A DNA stretch of 35,457 bases from Patescibacteria group bacterium (GCA_003539915.1 DPNX01000002.1:1-35457), one strand, 5' to 3'. Shown: positions 23,021 through 31,517, numbered from the stretch's first letter. The notes: a model not told the origin generated them from the letters alone. A program made the numbers and translations.

Positions 23021-23049
23021 ATTCTATCACGAGGAAATGATTTTGTCAA
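23021..23049 (-). promoter_or_regulatory. Near-consensus extended promoter of the structured RNA
   Basis: Minus strand TTGACA (23044-23049, perfect), a 17-nt spacer ending in TGA, and TAGAAT (23021-23026, one mismatch). The predicted start is about 23014, just before the RNA stem. It is the closest match to consensus in the window and lies 7 nt upstream of, and divergent from, ruvB. Confidence 0.85.
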
Positions 23050-23055
23050 ATTTTT

Positions 23056-24033
23056 ATGGATAATTTAACTATCGATGGTGTTTTACGTCCTGTAGATTGG
23101 GATGATTATGTTGGACAAGAGAAGATTAAAATTAATCTGCGGATTATTTTGGATGCTGCTAAAAAAAGAGGAGAAGCTTGTGATCATTTATTGTTTTATG
23201 GTCAGGCTGGTTTAGGAAAGACAACTTTAGCTAATTTAGTAGCTAAGGATCTAGGCTTTAATCTTAAAGTGACCTCTGGGCCAGCTTTAGAGAAGATGGG
23301 AGATCTTGCGGCTGTGTTAAGTAACTTAGAAGAGAATGATGTTTTGTTTATTGATGAGGCTCATCGATTAAACAAATCCATTGAAGAGGTTTTGTATCCA
23401 GCGATGGAAAGTCGCAAGCTTCATTTAGTGATTGGTAAGGGGCCAGGAGCTAGGACAGTAGCTTTGGACCTACCATCTTTTACTATTATAGCCGCTACAA
23501 CTCGACCTCATTTATTATCTGGCCCTTTACGCTCTCGTTTTGGAGCCTCTTTCAAGTTAGATTTCTATGACCTAAAGGATATCTGTAGAATTGTTAAAAG
23601 ATCAGCCCAGGTTTTAAATATGAACATGAGTGATGAGGCTGTTGAGGCTTTAGCAAGGTCATCTAGGTCAACTCCTCGAGTAGCTAATCGTTTGTTGAAG
23701 AGGGTAAGAGACTTTGCGGATGTTCACGATATTAAACAAGTTGATAAAGCAACGGCTTTAAACACTTTAAATTTGTTAGAAATTGACAATATGGGATTAG
23801 AGCCGATGGATAGGAGGTTGTTAGAGGTGATAATTGATAAGTTTGACGGTGGTCCAGTAGGAATTAACTCATTAGCCGCTGCTTTAAATGATGATGTGGG
23901 AAATATAGAAGATGTTTATGAGCCTCACTTACTATCAATAGGGTTTTTAGTTAGAACCTCAACGGGAAGAGTGGTAAGAGAAGCTGCTTATCGTCACCTG
24001 GGTCGTGAGATTTCTGAAGAAAAATTAATATGA
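23056..24033 (+). CDS. ruvB: Holliday junction branch migration ATPase RuvB
   Basis: AAA+ motor that, with RuvA, drives Holliday-junction migration. The 325 aa begin MDNLTIDGVLRPVDWDDYVG, like the usual LRP..ldeyiGQ start. Walker A is GQAGLGKT (49-56) and Walker B is LFIDEAH (97-103). Sensor 1 IIAATTRPHLLSGPLRSRFG includes the arginine finger. A winged-helix C-terminus contains FDGGPVGINSLAAAL and FLVRTSTGRVV. Its stop overlaps the tsaE start by 4 nt. No Shine-Dalgarno at normal distance is visible. Its upstream region is shared with the minus-strand RNA promoter. Confidence 0.97.
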   Translation: MDNLTIDGVLRPVDWDDYVGQEKIKINLRIILDAAKKRGEACDHLLFYGQAGLGKTTLANLVAKDLGFNLKVTSGPALEKMGDLAAVLSNLEENDVLFIDEAHRLNKSIEEVLYPAMESRKLHLVIGKGPGARTVALDLPSFTIIAATTRPHLLSGPLRSRFGASFKLDFYDLKDICRIVKRSAQVLNMNMSDEAVEALARSSRSTPRVANRLLKRVRDFADVHDIKQVDKATALNTLNLLEIDNMGLEPMDRRLLEVIIDKFDGGPVGINSLAAALNDDVGNIEDVYEPHLLSIGFLVRTSTGRVVREAAYRHLGREISEEKLI

Positions 24034-24443
24034 TAACTAAAGGGGTAGTTGAAACTAGAAAAATAGCTCAAGAATTAGCTAAAAAATCAAAAGGTAGAAT
24101 TTTTGCTTTAGTTGGTGAGTTGGGAGCGGGTAAGACAACTTTTGTACAAGCCTTTCTTAAGGCCTTAGGTGTAAAAGGAAGGGTTATGAGCCCAACTTTT
24201 GTAATTATGCGCAATTATCAATTAAAAGATGGTCGTAAGGTGTACCATTTGGATGGTTATAGAATTAAAGAAGATAAAGAGCTGGTAAGTTTGGGTTTTA
24301 AAGATTTAATTAAAGATCCTAATAATATTATTTTAATAGAGTGGGCGGATAGGGTTAAAAAACTTTTACCACCAGAGACTATTTGGTTAGAATTTGAACA
24401 CGGTAAAAATTCTAAAGAAAGAATTATTAAAATTAAGAAATGA
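24030..24443 (+). CDS. tsaE: tRNA t6A biosynthesis ATPase TsaE
   Basis: ATPase of the TsaBDE complex that makes threonylcarbamoyl-adenosine at position 37 of ANN-decoding tRNAs. The 137 aa match the family. Walker A GELGAGKTT (29-37), switch region MSPTFVIMRNY, the HLDGYRI motif, and IILIEWADRV near the end are all typical. It overlaps ruvB and the exonuclease gene by 4 nt each, indicating translational coupling. TsaB and TsaD are not in the window. Confidence 0.95.
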   Translation: MITKGVVETRKIAQELAKKSKGRIFALVGELGAGKTTFVQAFLKALGVKGRVMSPTFVIMRNYQLKDGRKVYHLDGYRIKEDKELVSLGFKDLIKDPNNIILIEWADRVKKLLPPETIWLEFEHGKNSKERIIKIKK

Positions 24444-25312
24444 AAACTTTATTATTAATAGATAATCACGCTTTAATTTATCGTTTTTTTCACGCTCTAC
24501 CACCTCTTACTAATCCTAAGGGAGAGGCGAGTGGTGCTATCTATGGTTTGTCGAGCGTTTTGTTAAAAATAATAAAAGAACAGCGACCAGACTATATTGC
24601 TGCCGCTTTTGATTTACCAGGAAAGACTTTTAGAACTGACTTATATGATCAGTATAAGATTCATCGACCAACCATGCCTAATGATTTGCAGCCGCAAGTA
24701 AAAAAGGCTCGTGAGCTATTCAATGTCTTTGGAATTAAGACTATTGATCAGGAGGGTTTTGAGGCTGATGATGTGATTGGTTCGTTAGCTAAGAAGTTTA
24801 AAGATGAGAAAGATTTAGTAGTGATCATCCTTTCTGGGGACTTAGATGTTCTACAGTTGGTTGTTGGTGAAAAAGTAGTGATTCAGTTTTTAAAGAAAGG
24901 AATTACCGAGACAAAACTTTATGATGAAGAGGCTGTGATAGAGCGTTATGGCGTAACACCAAAACAATTACCAGACCTTAAAGGTTTATTAGGCGATACC
25001 TCGGATAATATTCCTGGTATTAAGGGAGTGGGTCCAAAAACCGCCAGCCCTTTAATAGCTAAATACGGTGATCTTGATGGTTTGTTTGAGAATCTCTGGG
25101 AGCTACCAGAAAAGATCGGAAATAAACTAGAGAATCAAAAAGAATCAGCTTTATTTTCTAAAGACCTAGCTACCATTAGGGTTGATATTCCTCTAAACTT
25201 TTCTTTGGAGGATTTAAAAAGAGAGTCTTTGAGTAGGGATAAGATTAAAGATTTTTTTGAAGAAATGGGTTTTAATAGCTTAATTAAAAGATTGGATAAT
25301 ATTATTGATTAA
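24440..25312 (+). CDS. 5'-3' exonuclease, split N-terminal part of DNA polymerase I
   Basis: FEN-type flap nuclease that removes RNA primers and 5' flaps. The 290-aa stand-alone protein begins KTLLLIDNHALIYRFFHALP and has the metal-binding acids in AAAFDLPGKTFR, EGFEADDVIGSLA and LSGDLDVLQL. The helix-hairpin-helix LGDTSDNIPGIKGVGPKTA comes next. This is the PolA N-terminal domain plus the DNA-binding H3TH module. It ends with TAATG, sharing a base with the polymerase ORF. The clean overlap argues for true gene fission rather than a sequencing frameshift. Confidence 0.93.
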   Translation: MKTLLLIDNHALIYRFFHALPPLTNPKGEASGAIYGLSSVLLKIIKEQRPDYIAAAFDLPGKTFRTDLYDQYKIHRPTMPNDLQPQVKKARELFNVFGIKTIDQEGFEADDVIGSLAKKFKDEKDLVVIILSGDLDVLQLVVGEKVVIQFLKKGITETKLYDEEAVIERYGVTPKQLPDLKGLLGDTSDNIPGIKGVGPKTASPLIAKYGDLDGLFENLWELPEKIGNKLENQKESALFSKDLATIRVDIPLNFSLEDLKRESLSRDKIKDFFEEMGFNSLIKRLDNIID

Positions 25313-26601
25313 TGAATCAGGAGATAAAAAATAAAATAGCTAATTGGCTACTTAATCCCGACAATCCTATAGATAATAAAGAGGAGTTGCCTAACAAGCT
25401 TAAGAAAGAAGGTTTAGAAAATATATTTAATGAGATTGAGCTACCCTTAGTTGATGTTTTGAGGTCAATGGAGGAATTAGGGATAAAAATTAATAAGAAT
25501 GAAGTTAAAAAACTTTTAACTAAATACAATAAGGAGCTAAAGGTATTAGAGAAAAAAATTTATAAGGAGGCTGGTGAGGAATTTAATATAAATTCACCCC
25601 AACAACTTTCTAAAATATTATTTGAGAAGCTGGATATTGAGCCAAGAGGGAGAGCAACAAAGAGCGGTTTGCACTCAACTAGAGCAGAGAAGTTACAAGA
25701 ATTAAAAGAAGAGCACTCAATTATTAACTTAATAATTAAATACAGAGAGTCATTTAAAATAAAATCCACTTATCTAGAACCATTATTTAAATTAGGCGAT
25801 CGCGTGCACACTACTTTTCTTCAGACTAGCACTGCTACAGGAAGACTAAGTTCTCAAAATCCCAACCTTCAAAACATTCCTTCTGTAGTTAAAAAAGTTT
25901 TTATAGCTAGCTCGGGATATGAGTTGGTTTCCTTAGACTACTCACAAATTGAATTAAGAATTCTAGCTGGTTTGAGCAACGACCCAAAGATGCTCAAGGC
26001 CTTTAAAGCAGATCAAGATATTCATCGTCTTACAGCGAGTCAGGTTTTTGACATACCTCTTGATAAGGTGACGTCAGAAGAAAGAAATATGGCTAAAACA
26101 CTTAACTTTGGAATTGTTTATGGAATGGGGGCGGTTGCTTTTGCTCGTAGTAGTGGCTTAAGTAGAAAAGAAGCTCGTCATTTTATTGAAGAATATTTTT
26201 CTGATTTTAAAAAAATAAAAAAGTGGCAAGAAGAAGTTAAGGAGAGGGCGAGAAAAAATGGTTACGTTGAGAATCTCAATGGTAGAAAGCGTTGGTTGCC
26301 AGCCATTACCTCTACAAACAAGTTTTTATCTTCCGAGGCTGAGCGAGCAGCAATTAATATGCCGATTCAAAGCTTAGCGGCAGACATTATTAAGTTGGCC
26401 ATGATTAAGGTTCATCAACAATATAAAAATGACGATGTGAGACTTCTTTTATCAATTCATGATGAATTGTTGTTTGAGATTAAGAGTGATAAAGTTAATA
26501 GTGTAGTTAAAAAAATCACTCAAATTATGGAATCGGTTTATAATTTTCCGGTGCATCTTAAAGTTGATGTGTCAGTAGGAAAAAATTGGGCTGATCTTTA
26601 A
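25312..26601 (+). CDS. polA: DNA polymerase I, polymerase domain only
   Basis: Family A polymerase for primer replacement and repair synthesis. The 429 aa contain TATGRLSSQNPNLQNIP (thumb/palm), motif A LDYSQIELR with catalytic D209, motif B RNMAKTLNFGIVYG (258-271) and motif C SIHDELLFE with H383-D384. About 45 residues before ELPLVDVLRSMEELGI are all that remains ahead of the thumb. The whole 3'-5' proofreading exonuclease domain is missing, not just inactivated. It is coupled to the 5'-3' exonuclease ORF by TAATG, so the two products probably act together. Confidence 0.95.
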   Translation: MNQEIKNKIANWLLNPDNPIDNKEELPNKLKKEGLENIFNEIELPLVDVLRSMEELGIKINKNEVKKLLTKYNKELKVLEKKIYKEAGEEFNINSPQQLSKILFEKLDIEPRGRATKSGLHSTRAEKLQELKEEHSIINLIIKYRESFKIKSTYLEPLFKLGDRVHTTFLQTSTATGRLSSQNPNLQNIPSVVKKVFIASSGYELVSLDYSQIELRILAGLSNDPKMLKAFKADQDIHRLTASQVFDIPLDKVTSEERNMAKTLNFGIVYGMGAVAFARSSGLSRKEARHFIEEYFSDFKKIKKWQEEVKERARKNGYVENLNGRKRWLPAITSTNKFLSSEAERAAINMPIQSLAADIIKLAMIKVHQQYKNDDVRLLLSIHDELLFEIKSDKVNSVVKKITQIMESVYNFPVHLKVDVSVGKNWADL

Positions 26602-26609
26602 TAAAGACT

Positions 26610-27761
26610 TTGTTTTTTAGAAAGAAAGAAAAAATAGAAGAAGATTTTTCTTGGTCACCTGACCAAGGGCTGCTTAGCGCTTTAATAACGGGTTTGGAGG
26701 AAGGAGTTATTGTTTATGATAAAGATTTTAGGGTTTCTAATTTTAATAAAGCAGCGGAAGACATCTTTGAAACTAAGGCTAGTGAAGTGGTTGGAAGAAC
26801 CTTCTCTTTAACTAAGGCTAAAAGCTTTAAATCAAAGACCTTAGCCCAAGCTATATTTCCCTCTTTAGCTCCTACAGTCATTAGAAGATCTGAACCAGGT
26901 ACTTATCCTCAGATAATAGAGGTTTCTTTAGAAAATCCTGTTAAAGAGTTGCGCATAGTTACTCATAAGGTGGAGGATGATCTGGGTAAGACGTGGGGTT
27001 TTATTAAGGTGATTAAAGATAGAACTAGAGAATTAGAATTGCTAAGAGCTAAAAGTGATTTTATAACAATTGCCGCTCACCAACTACGAACACCAACCAC
27101 AGCTCTTAACTGGGCGTTAGATAGTTTGAATAAAGATAAGAATTTAAGTAAAGAGAGTAAGGGGGAGTTAAAGATTGCTCGACAGACAGCTAAAAATCTT
27201 CTTAATACTATTAATGATTTAATTAATATTACTCAAATAGAGGAGGGTAAATTTGGTTATAGTTTTAAGAAGTTAGAGCTAAACAAGTTCTTATCCAAAT
27301 TATTATCTGATGCTGATGTGATAGCAAAAGAGTATAAGGTTAAGCTTTATTACAAGCGTCCAAAATCAAAAGAGGTTTTTGTTAGTGCTGATAAGGCTCG
27401 CTTAGGATTAGCAATAGCTAATCTTATTGATAATGCTATTAAATATAATGTCCCTAATGGTCAGGTAATTATTGGTTTAAAAAAACTACCCAATAAGCCT
27501 ATGGTAGAAATTAGCGTTCAAGATACTGGCGTAGGTATTCCAAAGAGTGATATTGGTAAATTATTTACCAAGTTTTTTAGAGCAAAAAATATTGAACAAT
27601 ATGGCGTTGAGGGTTCTGGCTTAGGGCTCTTTTTAACTAAGAATATTATTGCTCGTCATGGAGGAACTATTAGAGTTGAGTCGGTAGAGAATAGAGGAAG
27701 TACTTTTTATTTCACCTTACCCACCGATTCTAAATTAATACCTTTAAAAAAATTAGAATAA
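26610..27761 (+). CDS. Soluble PAS-domain sensor histidine kinase
   Basis: A 383-aa kinase with no membrane segment. The PAS-like domain spans about 20-138 (EEGVIVYDKDFRVSNFNKAA). The H box ITIAAHQLRTPTTAL has phospho-acceptor H157. The N box NLIDNAIKYN (271-280), G1 DTGVGIP (305-311), F box LFTKFFRA and G2 GSGLGL (335-340) are complete. The start is TTG at 26610, 8 nt after polA; no in-frame ATG is available before the PAS domain. There is no response regulator nearby, so it is an orphan. It lies inside a replication/repair gene run and probably senses a cytoplasmic signal of unknown nature. Confidence 0.92.
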   Translation: MFFRKKEKIEEDFSWSPDQGLLSALITGLEEGVIVYDKDFRVSNFNKAAEDIFETKASEVVGRTFSLTKAKSFKSKTLAQAIFPSLAPTVIRRSEPGTYPQIIEVSLENPVKELRIVTHKVEDDLGKTWGFIKVIKDRTRELELLRAKSDFITIAAHQLRTPTTALNWALDSLNKDKNLSKESKGELKIARQTAKNLLNTINDLINITQIEEGKFGYSFKKLELNKFLSKLLSDADVIAKEYKVKLYYKRPKSKEVFVSADKARLGLAIANLIDNAIKYNVPNGQVIIGLKKLPNKPMVEISVQDTGVGIPKSDIGKLFTKFFRAKNIEQYGVEGSGLGLFLTKNIIARHGGTIRVESVENRGSTFYFTLPTDSKLIPLKKLE

Positions 27762-27764
27762 TAC

Positions 27765-28613
27765 ATGCCCGAGTTACCAGAGGTGCAAACAACTATTGAT
27801 GGTTTAAATAAAAAGATCCGCCAAAGGCGGATTATTTCTACTTGGAATGATTGGCCTAAGTTTAGTTCAGTAGAAAAAACCCAAGGGCATACTATTAAAA
27901 AAATAGAACGGATTGGTAAGAATATTCTCTTCTATTTTACGGACCCACACATTTTATTAGTACATATGAAGATGACGGGTCATTTGTTGGTAGGAGAGTG
28001 GAAAATAGGAAGAGATGGGGTGATCCCTATAAAACCCAAGGAGATGAAAGAGAGAATAAATGGCTTTATTCATTTTATTTTAGTTTTAGACGATGGGAAG
28101 ATGGTGGCTTTTTCTGATGTTAGAAAATTTGGAAAAGTGGTCTTTGGTACTTTAGATGAGATAGAAAATTTACCAGAGCTGAAGAAGCTTGGGCCTGATG
28201 CTTTAAAAATATCCCTTAAGGATTTTTCAGAGAGAGTTCTTAAGAAGAAGAAAACCATTTATCAAACATTATTAGATCAAGATGTGGTAGCGGGCATTGG
28301 TAATATTTATGTTAGCGAGATTCTTTGGCAGGTTAAGGTACACCCTTTAACACCTGCTAATAAATTAAACAAAGATCAATTAAAGGAGATGTGTAAAGCT
28401 ACTAAACAGATATTATCGAAGGCGGTTAAATTTAGAGGCACCTCGGTAGATGATTATAGAGACGCTTCAGGAAAGAGAGGTGGTTATGCTGACCATCGTT
28501 TAGCTTATGGAAGAGAGGGTGAGGGGTGTAAGAGATGTGAAGTAAAAATGAAGAGAGCTAAGAAAGGAGGGAGGTCCTTTCATTATTGTCCGGATTGTCA
28601 GAAGCTCAATTAA
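27765..28613 (+). CDS. mutM: Formamidopyrimidine-DNA glycosylase (Fpg/MutM)
   Basis: Bifunctional glycosylase/AP lyase that removes 8-oxoguanine and ring-opened purines. The 282 aa start MPELPEVQT, giving the N-terminal proline nucleophile and catalytic glutamate after Met removal. HMKMTGHLL holds the conserved lysine. GIGNIYVSEILW is the helix-two-turns-helix, and FRGTSVDDYRDASGKRG is also typical. The C-terminal zinc finger CKRC...CPDC is intact. A charged insert near residues 85-100 is slightly longer than usual. It is 3 nt after the kinase gene. Confidence 0.96.
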   Translation: MPELPEVQTTIDGLNKKIRQRRIISTWNDWPKFSSVEKTQGHTIKKIERIGKNILFYFTDPHILLVHMKMTGHLLVGEWKIGRDGVIPIKPKEMKERINGFIHFILVLDDGKMVAFSDVRKFGKVVFGTLDEIENLPELKKLGPDALKISLKDFSERVLKKKKTIYQTLLDQDVVAGIGNIYVSEILWQVKVHPLTPANKLNKDQLKEMCKATKQILSKAVKFRGTSVDDYRDASGKRGGYADHRLAYGREGEGCKRCEVKMKRAKKGGRSFHYCPDCQKLN

Positions 28614-28634
28614 ATATCTAATCGTTCGCATTTT

Positions 28635-28643
28635 TGGTATAAT
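28635..28643 (+). promoter_or_regulatory. Extended -10 promoter of holA
   Basis: TGGTATAAT (TG-n-TATAAT), ending 8 nt before the ATG at 28652. The transcript should be leaderless or nearly so. Confidence 0.65.
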
Positions 28644-28651
28644 AGAAGCCA

Positions 28652-29413
28652 ATGATTATATATCTTCACGGCCCTGATTCGTATCGACGTCAGCAAAAAC
28701 TTAAGGAAATAGTTAGAGAGTATAAGAAGAGACATTCTAGCTTAACAATTGAGCGTTTTTATTTTGATGAAGGAAAAGAGGAGTCTGTTAAATTTACAAA
28801 CTTTGTTAAGGGGCAGTCTTTATTTGGTGGTCATCGTTTAGCAATAACTTCTAACGTGGGAGTTATTAAAGAAAAGAACGTTATTGAATTATTTAAAACC
28901 TTATCAGAGGAAAAAGAGGTGGTAATACTTATCTCAGAAGAAAAGACTCTTAATAAGGACTTCTCCTTTCTTGCTAAAGACCCGGTGATTAACCAAGAAT
29001 TCAAGGACCTTACATCAACCCAAATTCATCTATTTATTAAACAAGAGGCTGTAAAAAGAAAGCTTTCTTTATCGTCGTCTGATATTGGTATGATTGCTGA
29101 AACTTATAGAAATGATAATTGGGGGATTGTAACAGAGTTAGACAAGTTAGCTTTAGGAGGGTCAGTTACCCAATCATTACCACAAGCCAGCCTTTTTCAA
29201 ATGTTATTTAAATTACAAAAGAGATTTCCTCTTAATGTGAGGATGTCTACCCTAGAAAAGTTATTGGTAGATGAAGATTCAGCTAAAATATTTAATTTGT
29301 TAGCATATCAAAAAAACGTCGCAGCTAGAGATGTTTTTGCTAACTACGACGTTTTGGTGAAGTCTGGTAAGTTGGATTATGAATCGGTTTTACTAGACTT
29401 AGCGATTCTTTGA
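28652..29413 (+). CDS. holA: DNA polymerase III delta subunit (HolA-like)
   Basis: Clamp-loader subunit that opens the DnaN ring. The 253-aa protein begins MIIYLHGPDSYRRQQKLKEI, the usual HolA opening with a degenerate P-loop. FYFDEGKEESVKFTNFVKGQ then SLFGGHRLAI is the conserved block. Later, VKRKLSLSSSDIGMIAETY and WGIVTELDKLALGG fit domain 2. It is shorter than the roughly 330-aa standard because the C-terminal collar domain is abbreviated. Its last 37 nt overlap the convergent rpsT gene. Identification rests on the N-terminal pattern and layout. Confidence 0.82.
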   Translation: MIIYLHGPDSYRRQQKLKEIVREYKKRHSSLTIERFYFDEGKEESVKFTNFVKGQSLFGGHRLAITSNVGVIKEKNVIELFKTLSEEKEVVILISEEKTLNKDFSFLAKDPVINQEFKDLTSTQIHLFIKQEAVKRKLSLSSSDIGMIAETYRNDNWGIVTELDKLALGGSVTQSLPQASLFQMLFKLQKRFPLNVRMSTLEKLLVDEDSAKIFNLLAYQKNVAARDVFANYDVLVKSGKLDYESVLLDLAIL

Positions 29414-29649
29414 GTTAAGCGAGACTTAAGTCTGCTAGCTCTATTCTTATGAATAAGATTTTTCTTAGCAGCTTTATCTAGCTTCTTATAAACACCAGAA
29501 AGCATTTTGGTTGCTTCCTCCGGCTTGCTTTCAGCAGCTTTTTTAAAGTCTCTAACAACTTCTTTAAGAGCCTTTTTCTGTGACAAATTACGCGCACGTC
29601 GATGTTGGCTTTGTCTTAAAGATTTCTTAACTGATTCTGTATTAGGCAT
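29377..29649 (-). CDS. rpsT: 30S ribosomal protein S20
   Basis: Small basic three-helix ribosomal protein, 90 aa: MPNTESVKKSLRQSQHRRAR, RDFKKAAESKPEEA in the middle, and the signature KAAKKNLIHKNRASRLKSRL near the end. It sits 29 nt downstream of uvrB with its own promoter. Its 3' end overlaps the convergent holA gene by 37 nt. The overlap encodes the S20 tail after the conserved KSRL block. Confidence 0.96.
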   Translation of the reverse strand: MPNTESVKKSLRQSQHRRARNLSQKKALKEVVRDFKKAAESKPEEATKMLSGVYKKLDKAAKKNLIHKNRASRLKSRLTQRIAKSSKTDS

Positions 29650-29657
29650 ATAGAGAG

Positions 29658-29686
29658 ATGATAGGGAAAAAAATTAAGTTAGTCAA
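29658..29686 (-). promoter_or_regulatory. rpsT promoter, near-leaderless
   Basis: Minus strand TTGACT (29681-29686, inside the end of uvrB), a 17-nt spacer and TATCAT (29658-29663), 8 nt before the ATG. Both elements match five of six consensus bases. Confidence 0.75.
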
Positions 29687-31472
29687 CATTAAAATTACTA
29701 ACCATAATAGGTTTATTTAATTCTTGGGGAGTAATGCCGCTTTTTTTATTAAACCTTATCTGAGCCAGACGACGTCTTTTAGTCTCGTTTAAAGTTTGTT
29801 TAATAGAGTTGGTTAGAAGATCAGCATAAAGAATAACTTGGCCTTTAGTGGAGCGAGCTGCTCGACCAGCCATTTGAATAAGGCCTCGATAGTTACGAAG
29901 AAAACCCTCTCTATCAGCGTCTAGGATGGCAACTAGACTTACCTCAGGTAGGTCTAGGCCCTCACGTAACAAGTTAACACCAACTACTACATCTATTTCA
30001 CCGCGACGCAAAGAAGCTAAAACCTCTGGGCGTTTTAAGGTTTTAATTTCTGAATGAAGATATGTTGCTTTAATACCTTGGTCTAAGAGGTACTCGGTTA
30101 AATCCTCAGCCGATCTCTTAGTTAGAGTGAGTGCTAGACAGCGTTCGTTTTTGGATACACGAGCCTTAATTTCTTTTAATAAATCTACTACCTGAGTTTG
30201 AGCTGGTCTAATAGATATTTTAGGATCTAAGATACCAGTAGGTCTTACCATCTGTTCAACAATACAACTACCTTTCTTAGCCTTTTCTAGTTCATAGTCG
30301 CCAGGGGTAGCAGAAACATAAATAGTTTGATCAATTTTTTCTTCAAACTCTTCAAAGCGTAGTGGGCGATTGTCTATAGCAGAAGGTAGGCGGTAGCCGT
30401 AGGCTATTAAAGAATCTTTTCTTTTTGAGTCACCAGCTTGCATAGCTCTTAATTGAGGGATGGTGATGTGAGATTCATCAACTATTAATAGAAAGGGCTT
30501 AGGCATATAATCTAATAGCGTAAGAGCAGGTTCGCCTGGTTTACGAAAATCAAAGTGACGAGAATAGTTTTCAACGCCATTAACGTAGCCTTGTTTCTTT
30601 AACATCTCAATATCAAACAAAGTCTTTTTTTCTAGACGCTCAGCTTCTTCAAGTCTACCGTCTGATTGAAATTTTTTAACTCGTTCTTCCATTTCACTTT
30701 TAATATTTTGCAAAGCAAGATTGAATTGATGTTGAGGAGTTGTCCAGAATTTAGCGGGGTAAATATCTAACTTCTTTTTATTCTTACCATCTATTTTAAT
30801 AGAGGTAATTTTTTTACGATTCATTTCAAGCTCTACTTTTTCATCTGTGACAAGATGAATAATTATTTTGCCAGTTCCTAATCTATTAGTGTTTAAAATA
30901 TATTCACCTGGAACAATTTTATCGCGACTACGAACGTATTGAAGTAGCCCTAGGTGGTGAGATAAATCTTTATTACTAATAACCCCACCAATTCTTAATT
31001 CTAAACGAGCCTTTTTATAATTATCGGGACTACCGATGCCATAAATACAGGAGACAGAAGCAATAACTAGAGAGTCTTTTCTAGTAAATAGATTTTGAAT
31101 AGTAGCGTGACGTAGTTTATCGATCTCTGAATTGATACGGGCGTCTTTTTGAATGTAAGTTTTATCTACTGGTAAATAAGCTTCGGGTTGGTAGTAGTCG
31201 TAATAGGAGACAAAATAGTTAACGGAGTTTTTGGGGAAAAATGATTTGAATTCTTGGTAGAGTTGAGCGGCTAAAATTTTATTAGGAGAAATCACTAGAG
31301 TTGGCATATTTAATTCTTCGATAGCTGAAGCTATGGTAAAGGTTTTACCAGACCCAGTCACACCTAATAGGACCTGGTTTTTGTGGTCCTTTCTAACTCC
31401 TTCGACGAGTTTTTTAATAGCTTGTGGTTGGTCGCCTCCAGGTTTGAAGGGTGATACCAGCTTAAACTTCAT
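29679..31472 (-). CDS. uvrB: Excinuclease ABC subunit UvrB, lacking the UVR tail
   Basis: Damage-verification helicase of nucleotide excision repair. From the ATG at 31472 it is 597 aa and begins MKFKLVSPFKPGGDQPQAI, the family start; the ATG at 31511 would add 13 atypical residues and lies upstream of the -10 box. Walker A GVTGSGKT (37-44), beta-hairpin YYDYYQPEAY (90-99), LLIVDESH and VGVNLLREGLDLPEVSLV are present. After KKSGITPQELNKPI it stops within a few residues, so the C-terminal UVR motif that contacts UvrC in well-studied homologues is missing. Confidence 0.96.
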   Translation of the reverse strand: MKFKLVSPFKPGGDQPQAIKKLVEGVRKDHKNQVLLGVTGSGKTFTIASAIEELNMPTLVISPNKILAAQLYQEFKSFFPKNSVNYFVSYYDYYQPEAYLPVDKTYIQKDARINSEIDKLRHATIQNLFTRKDSLVIASVSCIYGIGSPDNYKKARLELRIGGVISNKDLSHHLGLLQYVRSRDKIVPGEYILNTNRLGTGKIIIHLVTDEKVELEMNRKKITSIKIDGKNKKKLDIYPAKFWTTPQHQFNLALQNIKSEMEERVKKFQSDGRLEEAERLEKKTLFDIEMLKKQGYVNGVENYSRHFDFRKPGEPALTLLDYMPKPFLLIVDESHITIPQLRAMQAGDSKRKDSLIAYGYRLPSAIDNRPLRFEEFEEKIDQTIYVSATPGDYELEKAKKGSCIVEQMVRPTGILDPKISIRPAQTQVVDLLKEIKARVSKNERCLALTLTKRSAEDLTEYLLDQGIKATYLHSEIKTLKRPEVLASLRRGEIDVVVGVNLLREGLDLPEVSLVAILDADREGFLRNYRGLIQMAGRAARSTKGQVILYADLLTNSIKQTLNETKRRRLAQIRFNKKSGITPQELNKPIMVSNFNVD

Positions 31473-31482
31473 AAGGACCCAT

Positions 31483-31511
31483 ATTATAAAGGAAAAATGG
31501 CTTTTTGTCAT
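31483..31511 (-). promoter_or_regulatory. uvrB promoter
   Basis: Minus strand ATGACA (31506-31511), a 17-nt spacer and TATAAT (31483-31488), 10 nt before the chosen ATG. Only a few nucleotides of leader are expected. It supports the 31472 start over the upstream ATG. Confidence 0.75.
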
Positions 31512-31517
31512 CTAGAG

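Noticed and set aside
31473..31511. Upstream ATG of uvrB
   Set aside because: It adds 13 non-homologous residues and lies upstream of the predicted -10 box at 31483-31488.
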